NCBI RefSeq assembly: GCF_052161655.1
Contig: NZ_CP197418.1
Span: 682,001-746,000 of the forward strand
Source of the DNA: Novipirellula sp052161655
Lineage (GTDB): Bacteria; Planctomycetota; Planctomycetia; Pirellulales; Pirellulaceae
Reading direction: 5' to 3'
Length of the DNA: 64,000 bases
Position numbers and translations under genes: made by a program. Positions 1 to 9,485 of this stretch are shown here, piece after piece. Below the pieces are notes generated by a model. That model was not told the DNA's origin and ran no database searches. It saw only the letters and a list, made by a program, of their open reading frames with translations. Position 1 is the stretch's first letter. Every line of letters begins with the position of its first letter.

Positions 1-794
1 TATTGCTGATTCGCTGCTGCGCGTTCCATTTGGTCCTGCAACGCCACAATCGGCTCGTCATTGAACCCCTCGAGAAAACTCTGTGCCGCATTGACTTGCA
101 ACTGATAGGCGTCACCGGTACAGGCGGCAGCACACGGCCCCAAACAAGTGTTTAACTCAAGTCGCAAGCAGCCGGGGCGATGATCGAGATCAAACAGCTG
201 CAATTGCTCGGCGAAATGGAAAACCTGTTTCTGGCTGCAATCTCGCAAAAGAAAAACTTTGTTCAGTGCATCGATCGCTCGTTGCATCCGATTGGCACCG
301 AAAAAAGGTCCTTCCACTCCAACACAGTCTTGCGGTGGTTTGGCTGCCAAAAAGAAATAGGGTGCCGGAGCACGACCCAGACAGAGATAGACGGGGCGTT
401 GACGCTTTGGCACTCCTTGTACGTTCCAACGAGGTGAGAATCGGCGAATCAATTGCTGTTCACGAACCAGCGCGGCAAAATCACTTGGCTGGGTCTCCCA
501 CTGAATCGCTCGCGTGTTCTCGATAATACGGCCGCCTTTTTCGTCCTTGTTCGAGTCCGCAAAGTAGCTGAGCAATCGCGAGCGAAGCGACTTGCTTTTG
601 CCGACATAGATCAAGTCCCCTTTACGGCTGAGCATTCCATACACGCCGGGAACTTGCGGACAGGTCTGCACGATTTGGTCGCGAATCTCTCGCTTGGTCT
701 GGCCCCCGACCGCTTCGATCCCACGCGGTACGTGAGGATTGAGTGAATCGATGCCAAAGCCAAACGCTGGCTGGTCGGGCCAAATTGCCTCCAT
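1..794 (-). CDS. uvrC: UvrC-like GIY-YIG excinuclease subunit (3' part outside window)
   Basis: The reading frame is open from an ATG at 794 to the left edge, about 264 residues, so the C-terminal part is not seen. Residues 35-65 carry a GIY-YIG nuclease core (PGVYGMLSRKGDLIYVGKSK followed by LRSRLLSYF). Further on, CLGPCAAACTGDAYQLQV and FLEGFNDEPIVALQDQMERA match the segment that in UvrC leads into the UvrB-binding UVR motif. In the family this protein makes the incisions in UvrABC nucleotide excision repair. The sequence before the ATG has AAGGA 11 bases upstream, a weak ribosome site. Because the endonuclease V-like half and HhH region are out of view, a shorter UvrC-like nuclease cannot be excluded. 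Confidence 0.8.
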   Translation of the reverse strand, partial: MEAIWPDQPAFGFGIDSLNPHVPRGIEAVGGQTKREIRDQIVQTCPQVPGVYGMLSRKGDLIYVGKSKSLRSRLLSYFADSNKDEKGGRIIENTRAIQWETQPSDFAALVREQQLIRRFSPRWNVQGVPKRQRPVYLCLGRAPAPYFFLAAKPPQDCVGVEGPFFGANRMQRAIDALNKVFLLRDCSQKQVFHFAEQLQLFDLDHRPGCLRLELNTCLGPCAAACTGDAYQLQVNAAQSFLEGFNDEPIVALQDQMERAAANQQ

Positions 795-968
795 GCTGCT
801 TGCCGTCCTTGGGGTGGATAAATGGATTGCCAGAAAAATCGCGAGTCGCGAAATCATTATGCCGCAATCACTGCAATCGCCCAAGCAGCAAAATGGTCGG
901 GCGATTTGAATTTAGCAGTCAATTTACGGTGCTAGCAAAAACGCCATGACATCCTATCGGGCGACGGC

Positions 969-1970
969 TCAGAGTTGCATTTCGACAATCGAGAGGGCGT
1001 CGGCAGCGGTTTTTGCGTCAAGGATCGGTGAAACTTCCGAGCCTGCGACCGCTTCGGCGGCCGCATCGATCTCTTCGATGAATCCGGCAATCGGGTCACC
1101 ATCGCCGAGCGTGGGCCGCTCAACCGAACCATCCGCATGCATGATCGTCAGCGGAATCGACGCGGTGCTGCCGTCGGCATAGGCGGCGAACTCGAACTGC
1201 AGCGTCGCCTTTTCGAAGCTAACTTCGTAGCCGTGAGTGAATCCACGCGCGGGTGAATCGATCACACCTCCGCCTGCAGAAACGACCAGCGACGGATCTT
1301 CGAACTGGAACACCGTTTCGTAAAACTTGGGTGTACCGTCTTTGCATTGCTTGGCACATGATGCGGTACTGGGCATCCCGAAAAGCAAGCGGATTAGATG
1401 CGCGTCGTGGACTTGCAGATCCACAAGCGGTCCTCCGACTTTACTGCGATCATAAAAATCAGGGATCCAATCAGGCGGGCTGATCGTGCGTTTAAAGCGT
1501 CCGGCGATCGGTTTGCCCCAGCGGCCATCGCCTGCGGCATCGACCAAGATTTTGAACTCAGGCATGAACGGCAAAATGTGAGCGACCATCAATTGGCCCG
1601 GTTTTGCCTCGGCCGCGAGTGCTTGGGCGGTCGCCGCATCGAGGGCAAGCGGTTTTTCACAGAGTACTCGCTTGCCACTTTGGAAACAGCGACGGATGGC
1701 ATCCGCGTGCAGATGTGGCGGCAGGCAAATGTCGATCAAATCAATCGAATCGTCCTCTAGCATCGCGTCCAACGACTCGACCACGTTGATCGAACTGACG
1801 TCGATCTGCTCTCCCGGAGGTCCGAAGTTTCCTTTGATATCGCGCCAATCGCCGCTGCGTTTCTTGGGGTCGCGACTGGCAAACGCAACCAGCTCGGCCT
1901 TGGTTGATCGTTGATAGGCCAAGTAATGGATCCAGCCCATGAATCCGACTCCAACAATTCCAGCTCGCAT
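969..1970 (-). CDS. Gfo/Idh/MocA family NAD(P)-dependent oxidoreductase
   Basis: A 333-residue protein. The frame extends upstream to 2072, but the ATG at 1970 is preceded by GGAG six bases away and opens directly with the Rossmann strand MRAGIVGVGFMG, so this start is chosen. The family signature CEKPLALD lies near residue 95, followed by the C-terminal alpha/beta domain (GRFKRTISPPDWIPDF; DLQVHDAHLIRLL). Such enzymes oxidise or epimerise sugars and cyclitols in the cytoplasm; the substrate cannot be read from sequence. It has no signal peptide. It faces away from the PQQ-propeller gene across a 212-base divergent region that must hold promoters for both. Family call sure, function open. Confidence 0.9.
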   Translation of the reverse strand: MRAGIVGVGFMGWIHYLAYQRSTKAELVAFASRDPKKRSGDWRDIKGNFGPPGEQIDVSSINVVESLDAMLEDDSIDLIDICLPPHLHADAIRRCFQSGKRVLCEKPLALDAATAQALAAEAKPGQLMVAHILPFMPEFKILVDAAGDGRWGKPIAGRFKRTISPPDWIPDFYDRSKVGGPLVDLQVHDAHLIRLLFGMPSTASCAKQCKDGTPKFYETVFQFEDPSLVVSAGGGVIDSPARGFTHGYEVSFEKATLQFEFAAYADGSTASIPLTIMHADGSVERPTLGDGDPIAGFIEEIDAAAEAVAGSEVSPILDAKTAADALSIVEMQL

Positions 1971-2182
1971 TGAATTCTCCGAGAAATCTTGATGAATGAC
2001 GACAAATATTAAATTTGACTCTGTCCGTTTGAGGCGTGATTGTAACGCAAAATGTCCTTCCGCAGGCCCCACGTACAGCTAACTCGGTCGATGCATTAAG
2101 CTGATATCCTCTGATCACGACGCCCGCTCGCTCTTTATTTGAATCGCGGATTTTCGATTCGCGGTGCCTTTACGAGGAAACT

Positions 2183-3448
2183 ATGAAACATATTCTGCTT
2201 CTGCTGTCGATGTTGGGTCTCGGTTCACTGATCGCCAAGCAGGGGGCGGCCCAGGATTGGCCACAATGGCGAGGACCCGATGCAAACAACCATGCCGCGT
2301 CGGAGATCAAACTGCCGCTTCGCTGGGACGTATCGACAGCAAGCGACGTTGCTTGGCGAACCAAAATCCCAGGACGTGGGCACTCCACTCCGATTGTGGT
2401 CCAAGACTCGATTTTTCTAACCACCGCCGAGTCCGACAAACAAACGCAGAGTGTCCTGAAACTCAATCGATCCGATGGACGATTGCTGGACCAATGGGTG
2501 ATCCATCGCGGCACATTGCCAGCACGCATTCATCCGCACAATTCCTTTGCATCACCGAGTCCAGCATTTGACGGTACCCGTGTCTACGTTGCCTTTCACA
2601 CCGACGATGCGATTTGGGTCACCGCCTTGACCCCCGAAGGACGGGAAGTGTGGCAGAGGAAGGTGAGCAACTTTGCACCCGAGGCGTTTCAGTTTGGGTA
2701 CGGGGCGAGTCCGATTATCGAAGACGATCTTGTGATTGTGGCAGCCGAGTACGATGGCGAAGACAGCGGGTTGTATGCGTTGGATTCGCGAACCGGCAAA
2801 CAAGTCTGGAAGACCTCGCGTCCTAAAAACCTGAACTTTGCGTCGCCGATCGTGACCACCCTTTCCGGTCGACGTCAAATTCTGCTTGCTGGTGCGGACA
2901 AGATTTGTGCGTACGACCCACGCAATGGCAAAGAGATATGGAGTGTCGATACCGCGACCGAGGCTATTTGCGGCACCGTCGTTTGGGACGACCAGCAACG
3001 CATTATCGTTAGCGGCGGCAATCCCAAATCGGGAACGTGGTGCGTTAGCGGCGAAGGGGCTCACAACGTGCTGTGGGAGAATCCGGTACAATGTTATGAA
3101 CAATCCTTGCTTACGATCCCAGGCCATGTCGTCGCCGCGGCGGATACCGGCGTGCTGTATTGTTGGCGGACGCAAGACGGAACGGAGATGTGGAAAAAGC
3201 GATTGTTCGGAGGCGGAATTAGCGCCTCGCCGATGTTGGTAGGGGACCGGATCTATATTGCCAGCGAAGCGGGAATGATCTATGTCGTCGCGGCAACGCC
3301 AAACCGATTTGACTTGTTATCCGAGAACCCGTCAGGCGATTCGATCTTTGCCACCCCCGTCGCGATTGACGACCGCTTGTTGATAAGAACCGGGATCGGG
3401 GTTGGCGAAGACCGCAAAGAGTATCTGATCGCGATTGGGAAAAAATAA
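2183..3448 (+). CDS. Secreted PQQ-like beta-propeller protein
   Basis: 421 residues with an N-terminal signal peptide (hydrophobic residues 4-20, cleavage probably after GAAQ), followed by DWPQWRGPDANNH, an opening typical of planctomycete PQQ-propeller proteins. Repeats with the AxDxxTGKxxW pattern follow: YALDSRTGKQVWK, YDPRNGKEIWSVD, YCWRTQDGTEMWKK, consistent with an eight-bladed propeller of the BamB/PQQ-dehydrogenase type. No PQQ-dehydrogenase catalytic residues are recognised, so a binding or scaffold role is as likely as catalysis. The start ATG has GAGG seven bases upstream. It is the first gene of a plus-strand run; the next gene starts 20 bases after its stop, suggesting co-transcription. 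Confidence 0.88.
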   Translation: MKHILLLLSMLGLGSLIAKQGAAQDWPQWRGPDANNHAASEIKLPLRWDVSTASDVAWRTKIPGRGHSTPIVVQDSIFLTTAESDKQTQSVLKLNRSDGRLLDQWVIHRGTLPARIHPHNSFASPSPAFDGTRVYVAFHTDDAIWVTALTPEGREVWQRKVSNFAPEAFQFGYGASPIIEDDLVIVAAEYDGEDSGLYALDSRTGKQVWKTSRPKNLNFASPIVTTLSGRRQILLAGADKICAYDPRNGKEIWSVDTATEAICGTVVWDDQQRIIVSGGNPKSGTWCVSGEGAHNVLWENPVQCYEQSLLTIPGHVVAAADTGVLYCWRTQDGTEMWKKRLFGGGISASPMLVGDRIYIASEAGMIYVVAATPNRFDLLSENPSGDSIFATPVAIDDRLLIRTGIGVGEDRKEYLIAIGKK

Positions 3449-3468
3449 AACGGCAAAGCGATTCCATC

Positions 3469-3996
3469 ATGGAAAACCCGTATCAACCACCTGTCGAAAC
3501 CGATGAAGCGGCCGAACCGACGGTGTTGCCTCAAGATGGACCCGTCAGATTTGCCGGAGGCATGACCGCGGTCGCGGCAGTGGGCGTGATCGGAGGAATC
3601 CTGCTGATGATCGTTGGCTTCAGCGGCGTTGCGATGGGGAATTATCCAAGCATGATGATTCTCCTGTTCAGTGTGCTTGGGTTTGCATCGCTGTGGGTTG
3701 TTGTTTCGTTGCTGCGAGGCGTGACCGTGACGATGCCTTGGAAATGGGTGTTGCCGCTGCTGTTAACCCCGATTGTTTGGGTCTTGTTTGTCCCGGTTTG
3801 CACCGCCAGCGGTTTGCTGGCGATGATGACCGTCGGCAATGCCGGCTACGGTCCTTCGATGCTCGGCCTTAGTATCTCGGTGATAGGCAGCTTTGTAGTT
3901 GCCATCACTTGTATTGCAACCGTGATTCGTTCTCGCTATGCGGCGCGTGCTCGTCGAGACGCCTCGATTGCTCGACGTGAAAGAGCCACCGAATGA
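3469..3996 (+). CDS. Small polytopic membrane protein with NPYQPP N-terminus
   Basis: 175 residues starting MENPYQPPVETDE, a short N-terminal motif seen on many planctomycete membrane proteins of unknown role. Four hydrophobic segments follow at about residues 24-50, 56-76, 86-112 and 125-148. The C-terminus is basic (RSRYAARARRDASIARRERA) and probably cytoplasmic. The stop codon overlaps the ATG of the radical SAM gene (ATGA at 3993-3996), which implies translational coupling. No catalytic motif is visible. Its place directly before the Tes-like/Lgt-like pair suggests a role in the envelope, but this is only context. Confidence 0.75.
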   Translation: MENPYQPPVETDEAAEPTVLPQDGPVRFAGGMTAVAAVGVIGGILLMIVGFSGVAMGNYPSMMILLFSVLGFASLWVVVSLLRGVTVTMPWKWVLPLLLTPIVWVLFVPVCTASGLLAMMTVGNAGYGPSMLGLSISVIGSFVVAITCIATVIRSRYAARARRDASIARRERATE

Positions 3997-5501
3997 TGAA
4001 TCGTCCTCCTGCCTCACTGCCCAAGTCGGCTCTTGCAGCGATCGATCCTCGTCCGCGTGCAGATCATATTATGATCGGCACGACCGATTCGCTGTGCCCC
4101 GAATGCATGACTGTGGTGCCCGCGAAAATTATCACGCGAGGGCAACGCGTTTACTTTCGCAAAAAATGTCCGCAGCACGGTGTCCGCGAGGATTTTGTTT
4201 GCAGCGATGCCCGCTGGTGGGATCGCGGGGAAGGACATACCGCATCGGTTTTGCCGCTGGTGCGATCAACGGAGTCCGACAAAGGATGTCCGCACGATTG
4301 TGGGCTGTGCGAAGAACATGAACAACACACTTGTATCGGATTGGTTGAATTGACCGACCGTTGCAACCTGAGCTGTCCGATGTGTTTCGCATCAAGTGGC
4401 CCCTCCGGGAAAGACCATTCGCTCGACGATATCATTGCCTCACTTGATCGGTTGATCGAGTGTGAAGGGCACGCCGAGGTGTGTCAATTGTCTGGCGGTG
4501 AACCGACGCTGCATCCGCAATTTGAACGTATCGTGGACGAGGCACTCGCTCGGCCGATTGACTATGTCATGATCAATACCAATGGACTGCGACTAGCCAA
4601 AGATACAGCACTGGTCGAGCGTTTGGCAGAGAACCGAGATCGCATCGAAATCTATTTCCAGTGGGACGGGATGGATCGCGAATTGGTTCGTCGGGTGCGT
4701 GGCGAAGACGTGATCGACATCAAACGTCGTGCACTGGATCGCTTGGGCGAAGCGGATTTGAATGTCACGTTGGTGTCGACGCTCACAGCGCCACTGGATG
4801 AACATTTCTACCGCGATTTATGGTCCGAGGCGTTGGGGCGAGCGAATGTGACGGGACTGAGTCTCCAGCCGGCGACGTTTAGCGGTCGGCATTTGTTGCC
4901 CGCCGACTTAGAGGACCGCGTGACTTTTCCTGACGTCATCCAAGGTTTGGCTAAGGCGAGTGGCGGGATGATTCGTGAGCAAGATTTTACGCCGCTGCCC
5001 TGCGCTCATCCGAACTGTCATCAAATCATGTTGGCGGCGCGGAATGGAAACCGCTTAGCAGCACTGAATCAAATCGCTCCTGTTGCTGAAAATCTTGACT
5101 TGATTGCCGGTGGCATCAGTTTTACTCCCGAACGATCTCAACATCTCGTCCGTTTGTTTCTCGAACGCATGTCGCACTGTGGAAGCGATTGCGGTTGCGC
5201 GGACGTTGTCTCGCTTGATCCTACTGACTCACCCGCTCAAACCAAATCCGACAATTCATCCGGAAGCATGGATCCGGCGCTCGATCGCTTCTTCGCTCGA
5301 GTGCTAGCTCAACAAGCAACCGCCAAAGACTTGATGCGGGTCACGATTACAAGCTTTCTTGACGCATACAATTTCGACATTCGTCAACTGATGAAGTGCT
5401 GTACGCATCACGTATTGCCAAGTGGTCATATGGTGCCCTTCTGTGCATACAACACCTTGTACCGCCCCGGCCATTTGTCGCTTCCGCCACTGAAGCGATG
5501 A
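3993..5501 (+). CDS. Tes-like radical SAM enzyme with extra Cys clusters
   Basis: 502 residues. The N-terminal part has a zinc- or rubredoxin-like site (C35xxC38 and C59 in KKCPQHG). A second Cys group lies at 99-114 (CPHDCGLC and C114). The radical SAM motif is C124NLSC128PMC131, with the SAM-binding GGEP at 168-171. The C-terminal part adds CGSDCGC near residue 400 and a cysteine pair in LMKCCTHHVLPSGH. This order of extra metal sites around a MoaA-type core matches the family of archaeal tetraether synthase (Tes, MJ0619), whose bacterial homologues are mostly unstudied. The start overlaps the previous stop; the Lgt-like gene follows within 6 bases. A lipid or lipid-linked substrate is inferred from both; a MoaA-like activity on another molecule remains possible. 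Confidence 0.8.
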   Translation: MMNRPPASLPKSALAAIDPRPRADHIMIGTTDSLCPECMTVVPAKIITRGQRVYFRKKCPQHGVREDFVCSDARWWDRGEGHTASVLPLVRSTESDKGCPHDCGLCEEHEQHTCIGLVELTDRCNLSCPMCFASSGPSGKDHSLDDIIASLDRLIECEGHAEVCQLSGGEPTLHPQFERIVDEALARPIDYVMINTNGLRLAKDTALVERLAENRDRIEIYFQWDGMDRELVRRVRGEDVIDIKRRALDRLGEADLNVTLVSTLTAPLDEHFYRDLWSEALGRANVTGLSLQPATFSGRHLLPADLEDRVTFPDVIQGLAKASGGMIREQDFTPLPCAHPNCHQIMLAARNGNRLAALNQIAPVAENLDLIAGGISFTPERSQHLVRLFLERMSHCGSDCGCADVVSLDPTDSPAQTKSDNSSGSMDPALDRFFARVLAQQATAKDLMRVTITSFLDAYNFDIRQLMKCCTHHVLPSGHMVPFCAYNTLYRPGHLSLPPLKR

Positions 5502-5507
5502 GTTTTG

Positions 5508-6263
5508 ATGTTTGAATCCCGATTTGCCTACGCCGTTTGCATGGGGTTAGCGGCGGCGATCGCAGCCTATTGGATTCGTCGTCGGCAACGGTCCATGGAA
5601 CTCGATACCGCGCAGCGAATCGGGATATTGGTCGGCGGTTTGGTGGGCGCCACCGTCGCGGCGAAGTTGCCCTTCATACTGGCGGGCACTTTTGCCGGTG
5701 GCAACCCTTTGGATCTGTGGTTCAGCGACGGCAAGACGGTGCTGTGGGGATTGGCGGGCGGATACTTGGGAGTCGAGTTTGCCAAGTGGACATTTTATGT
5801 GCGTGTTTCCACCGGAGACTCGTTTGTCATTCCCGTTGCCATTGCGATCGCAATCGGTCGCATCGGCTGTTTGCTGTATGGTTGTTGCTATGGCATCACG
5901 ACGAACCAGAGTTGGGGGCTGCGATTTTCGGCGGCCGAAGATGGCGGATTGCTACTGCGGCATCCTGCCCAACTCTACGAGTTCGCGTTCCATGTTTTGT
6001 TTGCTTGCGTTGCGGCGTACGGGATCCGAAAAGGTCGCGGGACTCGGCACTGGATGTTGCTGTACCTGATCGCCTACGCCGCGTTTCGTTTTATCAGCGA
6101 AACATGGCGTCCCGAGCCACGACTCGCGGGTGGTTTGACGTTCTATCAGTGGAGTAGTTTGGGGATCGGCGTCGGCTTTGCCGCCCTACTTTTGTGGCGT
6201 TTGCGTGTCGAAAAAATGACGATTCCGTTAAACAACGACTCGGAATCGAAGTTAGGGATCTGA
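5508..6263 (+). CDS. Lgt-like (prolipoprotein diacylglyceryl transferase family) membrane enzyme
   Basis: 251 residues with about seven membrane segments. The central motif GRIGCLLYGCCYG and the later HPAQLYEF correspond to the phosphatidylglycerol- and substrate-binding motifs of Lgt, which moves diacylglycerol onto lipobox cysteine. The variant with GCCYG in place of NxE is a divergent subfamily, so the true acceptor may differ. The C-terminal RFISETWRPEPRL also fits the family. The ATG at 5508 is preferred to the TTG at 5505. It begins 6 bases after the radical SAM stop, so the two are almost certainly one transcript and may act on the same lipid. Whether the genome also has a canonical Lgt cannot be seen here. 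Confidence 0.8.
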   Translation: MFESRFAYAVCMGLAAAIAAYWIRRRQRSMELDTAQRIGILVGGLVGATVAAKLPFILAGTFAGGNPLDLWFSDGKTVLWGLAGGYLGVEFAKWTFYVRVSTGDSFVIPVAIAIAIGRIGCLLYGCCYGITTNQSWGLRFSAAEDGGLLLRHPAQLYEFAFHVLFACVAAYGIRKGRGTRHWMLLYLIAYAAFRFISETWRPEPRLAGGLTFYQWSSLGIGVGFAALLLWRLRVEKMTIPLNNDSESKLGI

Positions 6264-6368
6264 CAAATGAGCCGCCAGTAGGTATTGTGGGCAAAACAGT
6301 CAAAAACGGACGTTCACTCCGTTTTGTTTGTTGTCGACCCTCCCCCTTTCTCTGACCCTGCCTTCACC

Positions 6369-8099
6369 ATGCAACTTTCAACTTGGCCTGTTTGGCTTGC
6401 TTTAACCGCCATTTCTTGCATTGGGATCACGAAAGTGTGCCATGCCGAAGACACGTCGGTCGCCGATGTCGCAGAAGCCACTTCCAAATCGTCTTCCAAA
6501 CCCAAGCAAGTTGTTGCGGCGTCGACCACGGTCGACGTGATGCGTGAATTGCAATCCGACGCGATCAAGAATCAAGTCGCCCCGTGGGGACATTGGGGGC
6601 ATATTCCAAACCGCTTTAGTACTTGGCTGAACCATAGCAATCGCTTGATACCGATCTATACCTTTGGCGTCACGCTCGATTCGCTTCGTGAAGAAGGCAG
6701 CGTTTACACCGACCCGGAACGCTTGAAGGATCTGTATGGAAACGTCCCCAATGACACGGTAAACCCAACTGCCCCCTACTTTGACCAAACCGATGTCTAT
6801 CGGTTGCAAAAGAAAGCACTTGAACAAGGTCGCAAGAACATTATCTTGTTTGTTTTTGACGGAATGGATTGGCAGACCACGCGAGCGGCAGCAATCTACA
6901 AGTCAGGAAAGGTCGGTTACGACACGGGGCGTGGTGATGTCTTGTCGTTTCAAAATTACCGCGGCACAAAAACCGACTTCGGATTCTTCTGCACCAGTCC
7001 ACGGTTGGGCGGAACAAAATTTGACGTCAATTCGCAAGTCGTGCTCGGTGGGGGCAAGGATGCATCCGGTGGCTTCGATGTCAAACGAGGCGGTGCATAC
7101 CCGTGGCTCGAACAAAGTAACAGCGACTACTTGCTCGGCTTGGATCGCACTCAGCCACACAGCGTCACCGACTCGTCGGCGTCAGCCGTCAGCATGACCG
7201 CAGGCGTCAAAACGTACAACGGATCGGTCAACTACACCGTCGATGGCGAGCACATCGTGCCGATCGCTCGCGAATTGCAACCGCAAGGATACAAGATCGG
7301 TGTCGTTACAAGTGTCCCGCTCAGCCATGCGACCCCGGGGGCTGCTTATGCGAACAACGTTGCTCGCTATGACTATCAAGACATCGCACGTGACATGGTC
7401 GGATTGCGTTCGTCGTCACATCGCGACAAACCGCTTGAGGGTGTCGACGTGGTGATTAGCGGTGGATGGGGCGAAGGCAAAGACAAAGACAACGCGCAAG
7501 GCGAAAACTTTGCCCAAGGCAATCCGTATTTTCACCAAGCTGACCTGAGTGCCGTCGATCGCAAAAACGGCGGCAAGTATCTGGTCGCACAGCGGACCGA
7601 GGGTGTTGCCGGACGTGAGGGATTGATGAAAGGAGCCGAGGAAGCGATTCGCGAGGGGACTCGTTTTCTAGGGTTTTACGGAACCACCGGCGGCCATTTG
7701 CCGTTCCAAACCGCAGACGGCAATTTCAATCCTACCTTTGATGCCAAGGGGACTGAAAAATACTCGCAAGCCGATATCGACGAGAATCCGACCCTCGCCG
7801 ACATGACGGAAGCCGCGCTCAAAATACTGGAAAAATCCGAAAAGGGTTTTTGGTTGATGGTCGAAGCGGGAGACGTCGATTGGGCCAATCACGCCAACAA
7901 TTTGGACAGCAGCATCGGCGCGGTGCTCAGCGGTGATGCGGCCTTTGAAACGATCGTTGATTGGGTCGAACGCACCAATGCGTGGGACGACACTGCCATC
8001 ATCGTGACGTCGGATCATGGACATTTCCTGGTCATTGACGACGCTGAAGTGATCGCAGATGCGGGACGTGTCCACAATCAAACCGTCTCGGGACCGTAG
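6369..8099 (+). CDS. Secreted alkaline phosphatase (PhoA superfamily)
   Basis: 576 residues from the ATG at 6369, which begins a signal peptide (hydrophobic residues 5-22, cleavage after CHA). The frame runs 28 codons further upstream without a better start. Motifs of the alkaline phosphatase fold are present: the first metal site in ILFVFDGMDW, the nucleophile serine in VTDSSASAVSMTAGVKTYNG, the second metal site in EAGDVDWANHANN, and TSDHGHFLV near the C-terminus. It would release phosphate from organic esters outside the cytoplasmic membrane. The protein is a little longer than E. coli PhoA. It sits alone between the Lgt-like gene and RNase III; no Pho box was identified in the 105-base gap upstream. 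Confidence 0.88.
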   Translation: MQLSTWPVWLALTAISCIGITKVCHAEDTSVADVAEATSKSSSKPKQVVAASTTVDVMRELQSDAIKNQVAPWGHWGHIPNRFSTWLNHSNRLIPIYTFGVTLDSLREEGSVYTDPERLKDLYGNVPNDTVNPTAPYFDQTDVYRLQKKALEQGRKNIILFVFDGMDWQTTRAAAIYKSGKVGYDTGRGDVLSFQNYRGTKTDFGFFCTSPRLGGTKFDVNSQVVLGGGKDASGGFDVKRGGAYPWLEQSNSDYLLGLDRTQPHSVTDSSASAVSMTAGVKTYNGSVNYTVDGEHIVPIARELQPQGYKIGVVTSVPLSHATPGAAYANNVARYDYQDIARDMVGLRSSSHRDKPLEGVDVVISGGWGEGKDKDNAQGENFAQGNPYFHQADLSAVDRKNGGKYLVAQRTEGVAGREGLMKGAEEAIREGTRFLGFYGTTGGHLPFQTADGNFNPTFDAKGTEKYSQADIDENPTLADMTEAALKILEKSEKGFWLMVEAGDVDWANHANNLDSSIGAVLSGDAAFETIVDWVERTNAWDDTAIIVTSDHGHFLVIDDAEVIADAGRVHNQTVSGP

Positions 8100-8574
8100 T
8101 CCATTTTGGGTGCTCACCTCGCAGCAAAAGCGGCCAAATATTGGTCGATACTCGGCAGAACCGATTCTCACAACGAGTTTCGCGACGACCCGGGTGTCGT
8201 CGGACTTTTCCGCTGGTCAACCTGATTGCCACTCGGTAGACTGTGTCAGTTCGTCACACACCGGTGCTTGAGTCGATGAGCGACGGAGTCGCAGAGCGGC
8301 CCCTCGCTGAAATATCGCATTCAATCACCGGCGTGTGACAGGAAGCAGTCCTAACTCCAAAACTGTGTCGAACGAAGCCAACGTTAGACTCCATGCAAAT
8401 TGAGGCCGGGAAATCCGGGCCACAAATGGTATAGCTGGCTTCAAGACAGGCTCACAAATTGGGAGCCGAATTGTCTGGTCTAGCAAAAGGCCCAAAATCC
8501 ATTGGGAATAAATCCTAAGTCCAGACACACTGCGGTTCTTGGAGGAAACGTCACACAGCAAACAGGGTGTATTC
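8100..8574. other. Intergenic stretch, no gene seen
   Basis: Between the phosphatase and RNase III. Open frames here are short and lack coding character. Short inverted segments occur around 8400-8510 but no clear RNA family or terminator was recognised. The RNase III start may lie anywhere from the TTG at 8539 onward. Confidence 0.5.
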
Positions 8575-9372
8575 GTGAGTTCATCGGAATTTGATTCCGT
8601 TTCCGATGCCGCAGAAATCAATCTTGTCGACGACCTTGAAGGCGTTGATGGGGGCGACCAGGCATCGAAGCTACGGCTTTGCCAAGAAATTATCAATTAT
8701 CGATTCAATGATGAATCGTTATTGCTATCTGCGTTGACGCATGCCTCGGGCGCGTCCCACCGACTCGAAAGTAACGAGCGGCTTGAATTTCTCGGCGATT
8801 CGGTGCTCGGCTTGACCGTGTGCCATTGGTTGTACGAGGAATACCCGGAATACAACGAAGGCGATTTGACGAAGATCAAATCGTATGTCGTCAGCCGTCG
8901 GTCGTGCGGAAAGATTGCCTGCGCCCTTGGTCTGGATCGCTGTTTGATCGTCGGACGTGGCGTAACGCGTAATCGCAGCTTTCCCAAGTCACTCGTCAGC
9001 GACGTGTTCGAAGCCATCGTCGCGGCAGTCTATCTCGACGGCGGTCCCGACGTGATTCGCGAGCGGCTAAAGCATTGGCTCGCCGACGAAGTTCGCATCG
9101 CTGTAGAAAGCCAAGGAGCGAGCAATTTCAAAAGCACGCTTCAGCAGTATGCCCAACGCGAGCTCTCTAGTACGCCGGTCTATCGCATGATCCGCGAAAC
9201 AGGCCCCGATCATCGCAAAGCGTTCTTAATCTCGGCCGTGATCGAAGATCGAAGCTTTCCGGCGGCTTGGGGCAACAACAAAAAGGACGCCGAACAACGA
9301 GCGGCGTCCAATGCGTTAGCAGAGCTGCACGATCTTTCCGTTCCCTACCCGCCAGAAGAAATGCACGACTGA
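8575..9372 (+). CDS. rnc: Ribonuclease III
   Basis: About 265 residues from a GTG at 8575; a TTG at 8539 would add 12 residues. Neither has a strong ribosome site, although GGAGG at 8541 suggests a start soon after it. The RNase III signature is NERLEFLGDSVLGL, with the second acidic metal site in VSDVFEAIVAAVYLDGG. The C-terminal domain (STLQQYAQRELSSTPVYRMI to KKDAEQRAASNALAEL) is a double-stranded RNA binding domain. The enzyme cuts double-stranded RNA during rRNA maturation and turnover. The N-terminal acidic extension of about 35 residues is not conserved in typical bacterial enzymes. Residues and order are all as expected, so only the start is uncertain. Confidence 0.93.
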   Translation: MSSSEFDSVSDAAEINLVDDLEGVDGGDQASKLRLCQEIINYRFNDESLLLSALTHASGASHRLESNERLEFLGDSVLGLTVCHWLYEEYPEYNEGDLTKIKSYVVSRRSCGKIACALGLDRCLIVGRGVTRNRSFPKSLVSDVFEAIVAAVYLDGGPDVIRERLKHWLADEVRIAVESQGASNFKSTLQQYAQRELSSTPVYRMIRETGPDHRKAFLISAVIEDRSFPAAWGNNKKDAEQRAASNALAELHDLSVPYPPEEMHD

Positions 9373-9485
9373 CGTGTCGTAAAGGCTGCGGATCATCGTT
9401 GCGGCTGAGATGACAGGTCGGATGTCTGTCTCTCATTGACCAAAAGCCCAGGCGACTTTCGCTACGGGCTACCTTGGCGACGGGC

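Noticed and set aside
2552..3175. 207-residue minus-strand open frame inside the PQQ-propeller gene
   Set aside because: Antisense of a certain gene without any recognisable motif.
8400..8540. Structured RNA upstream of RNase III
   Set aside because: Several short complementary stretches are present but no consistent fold or known family could be supported.
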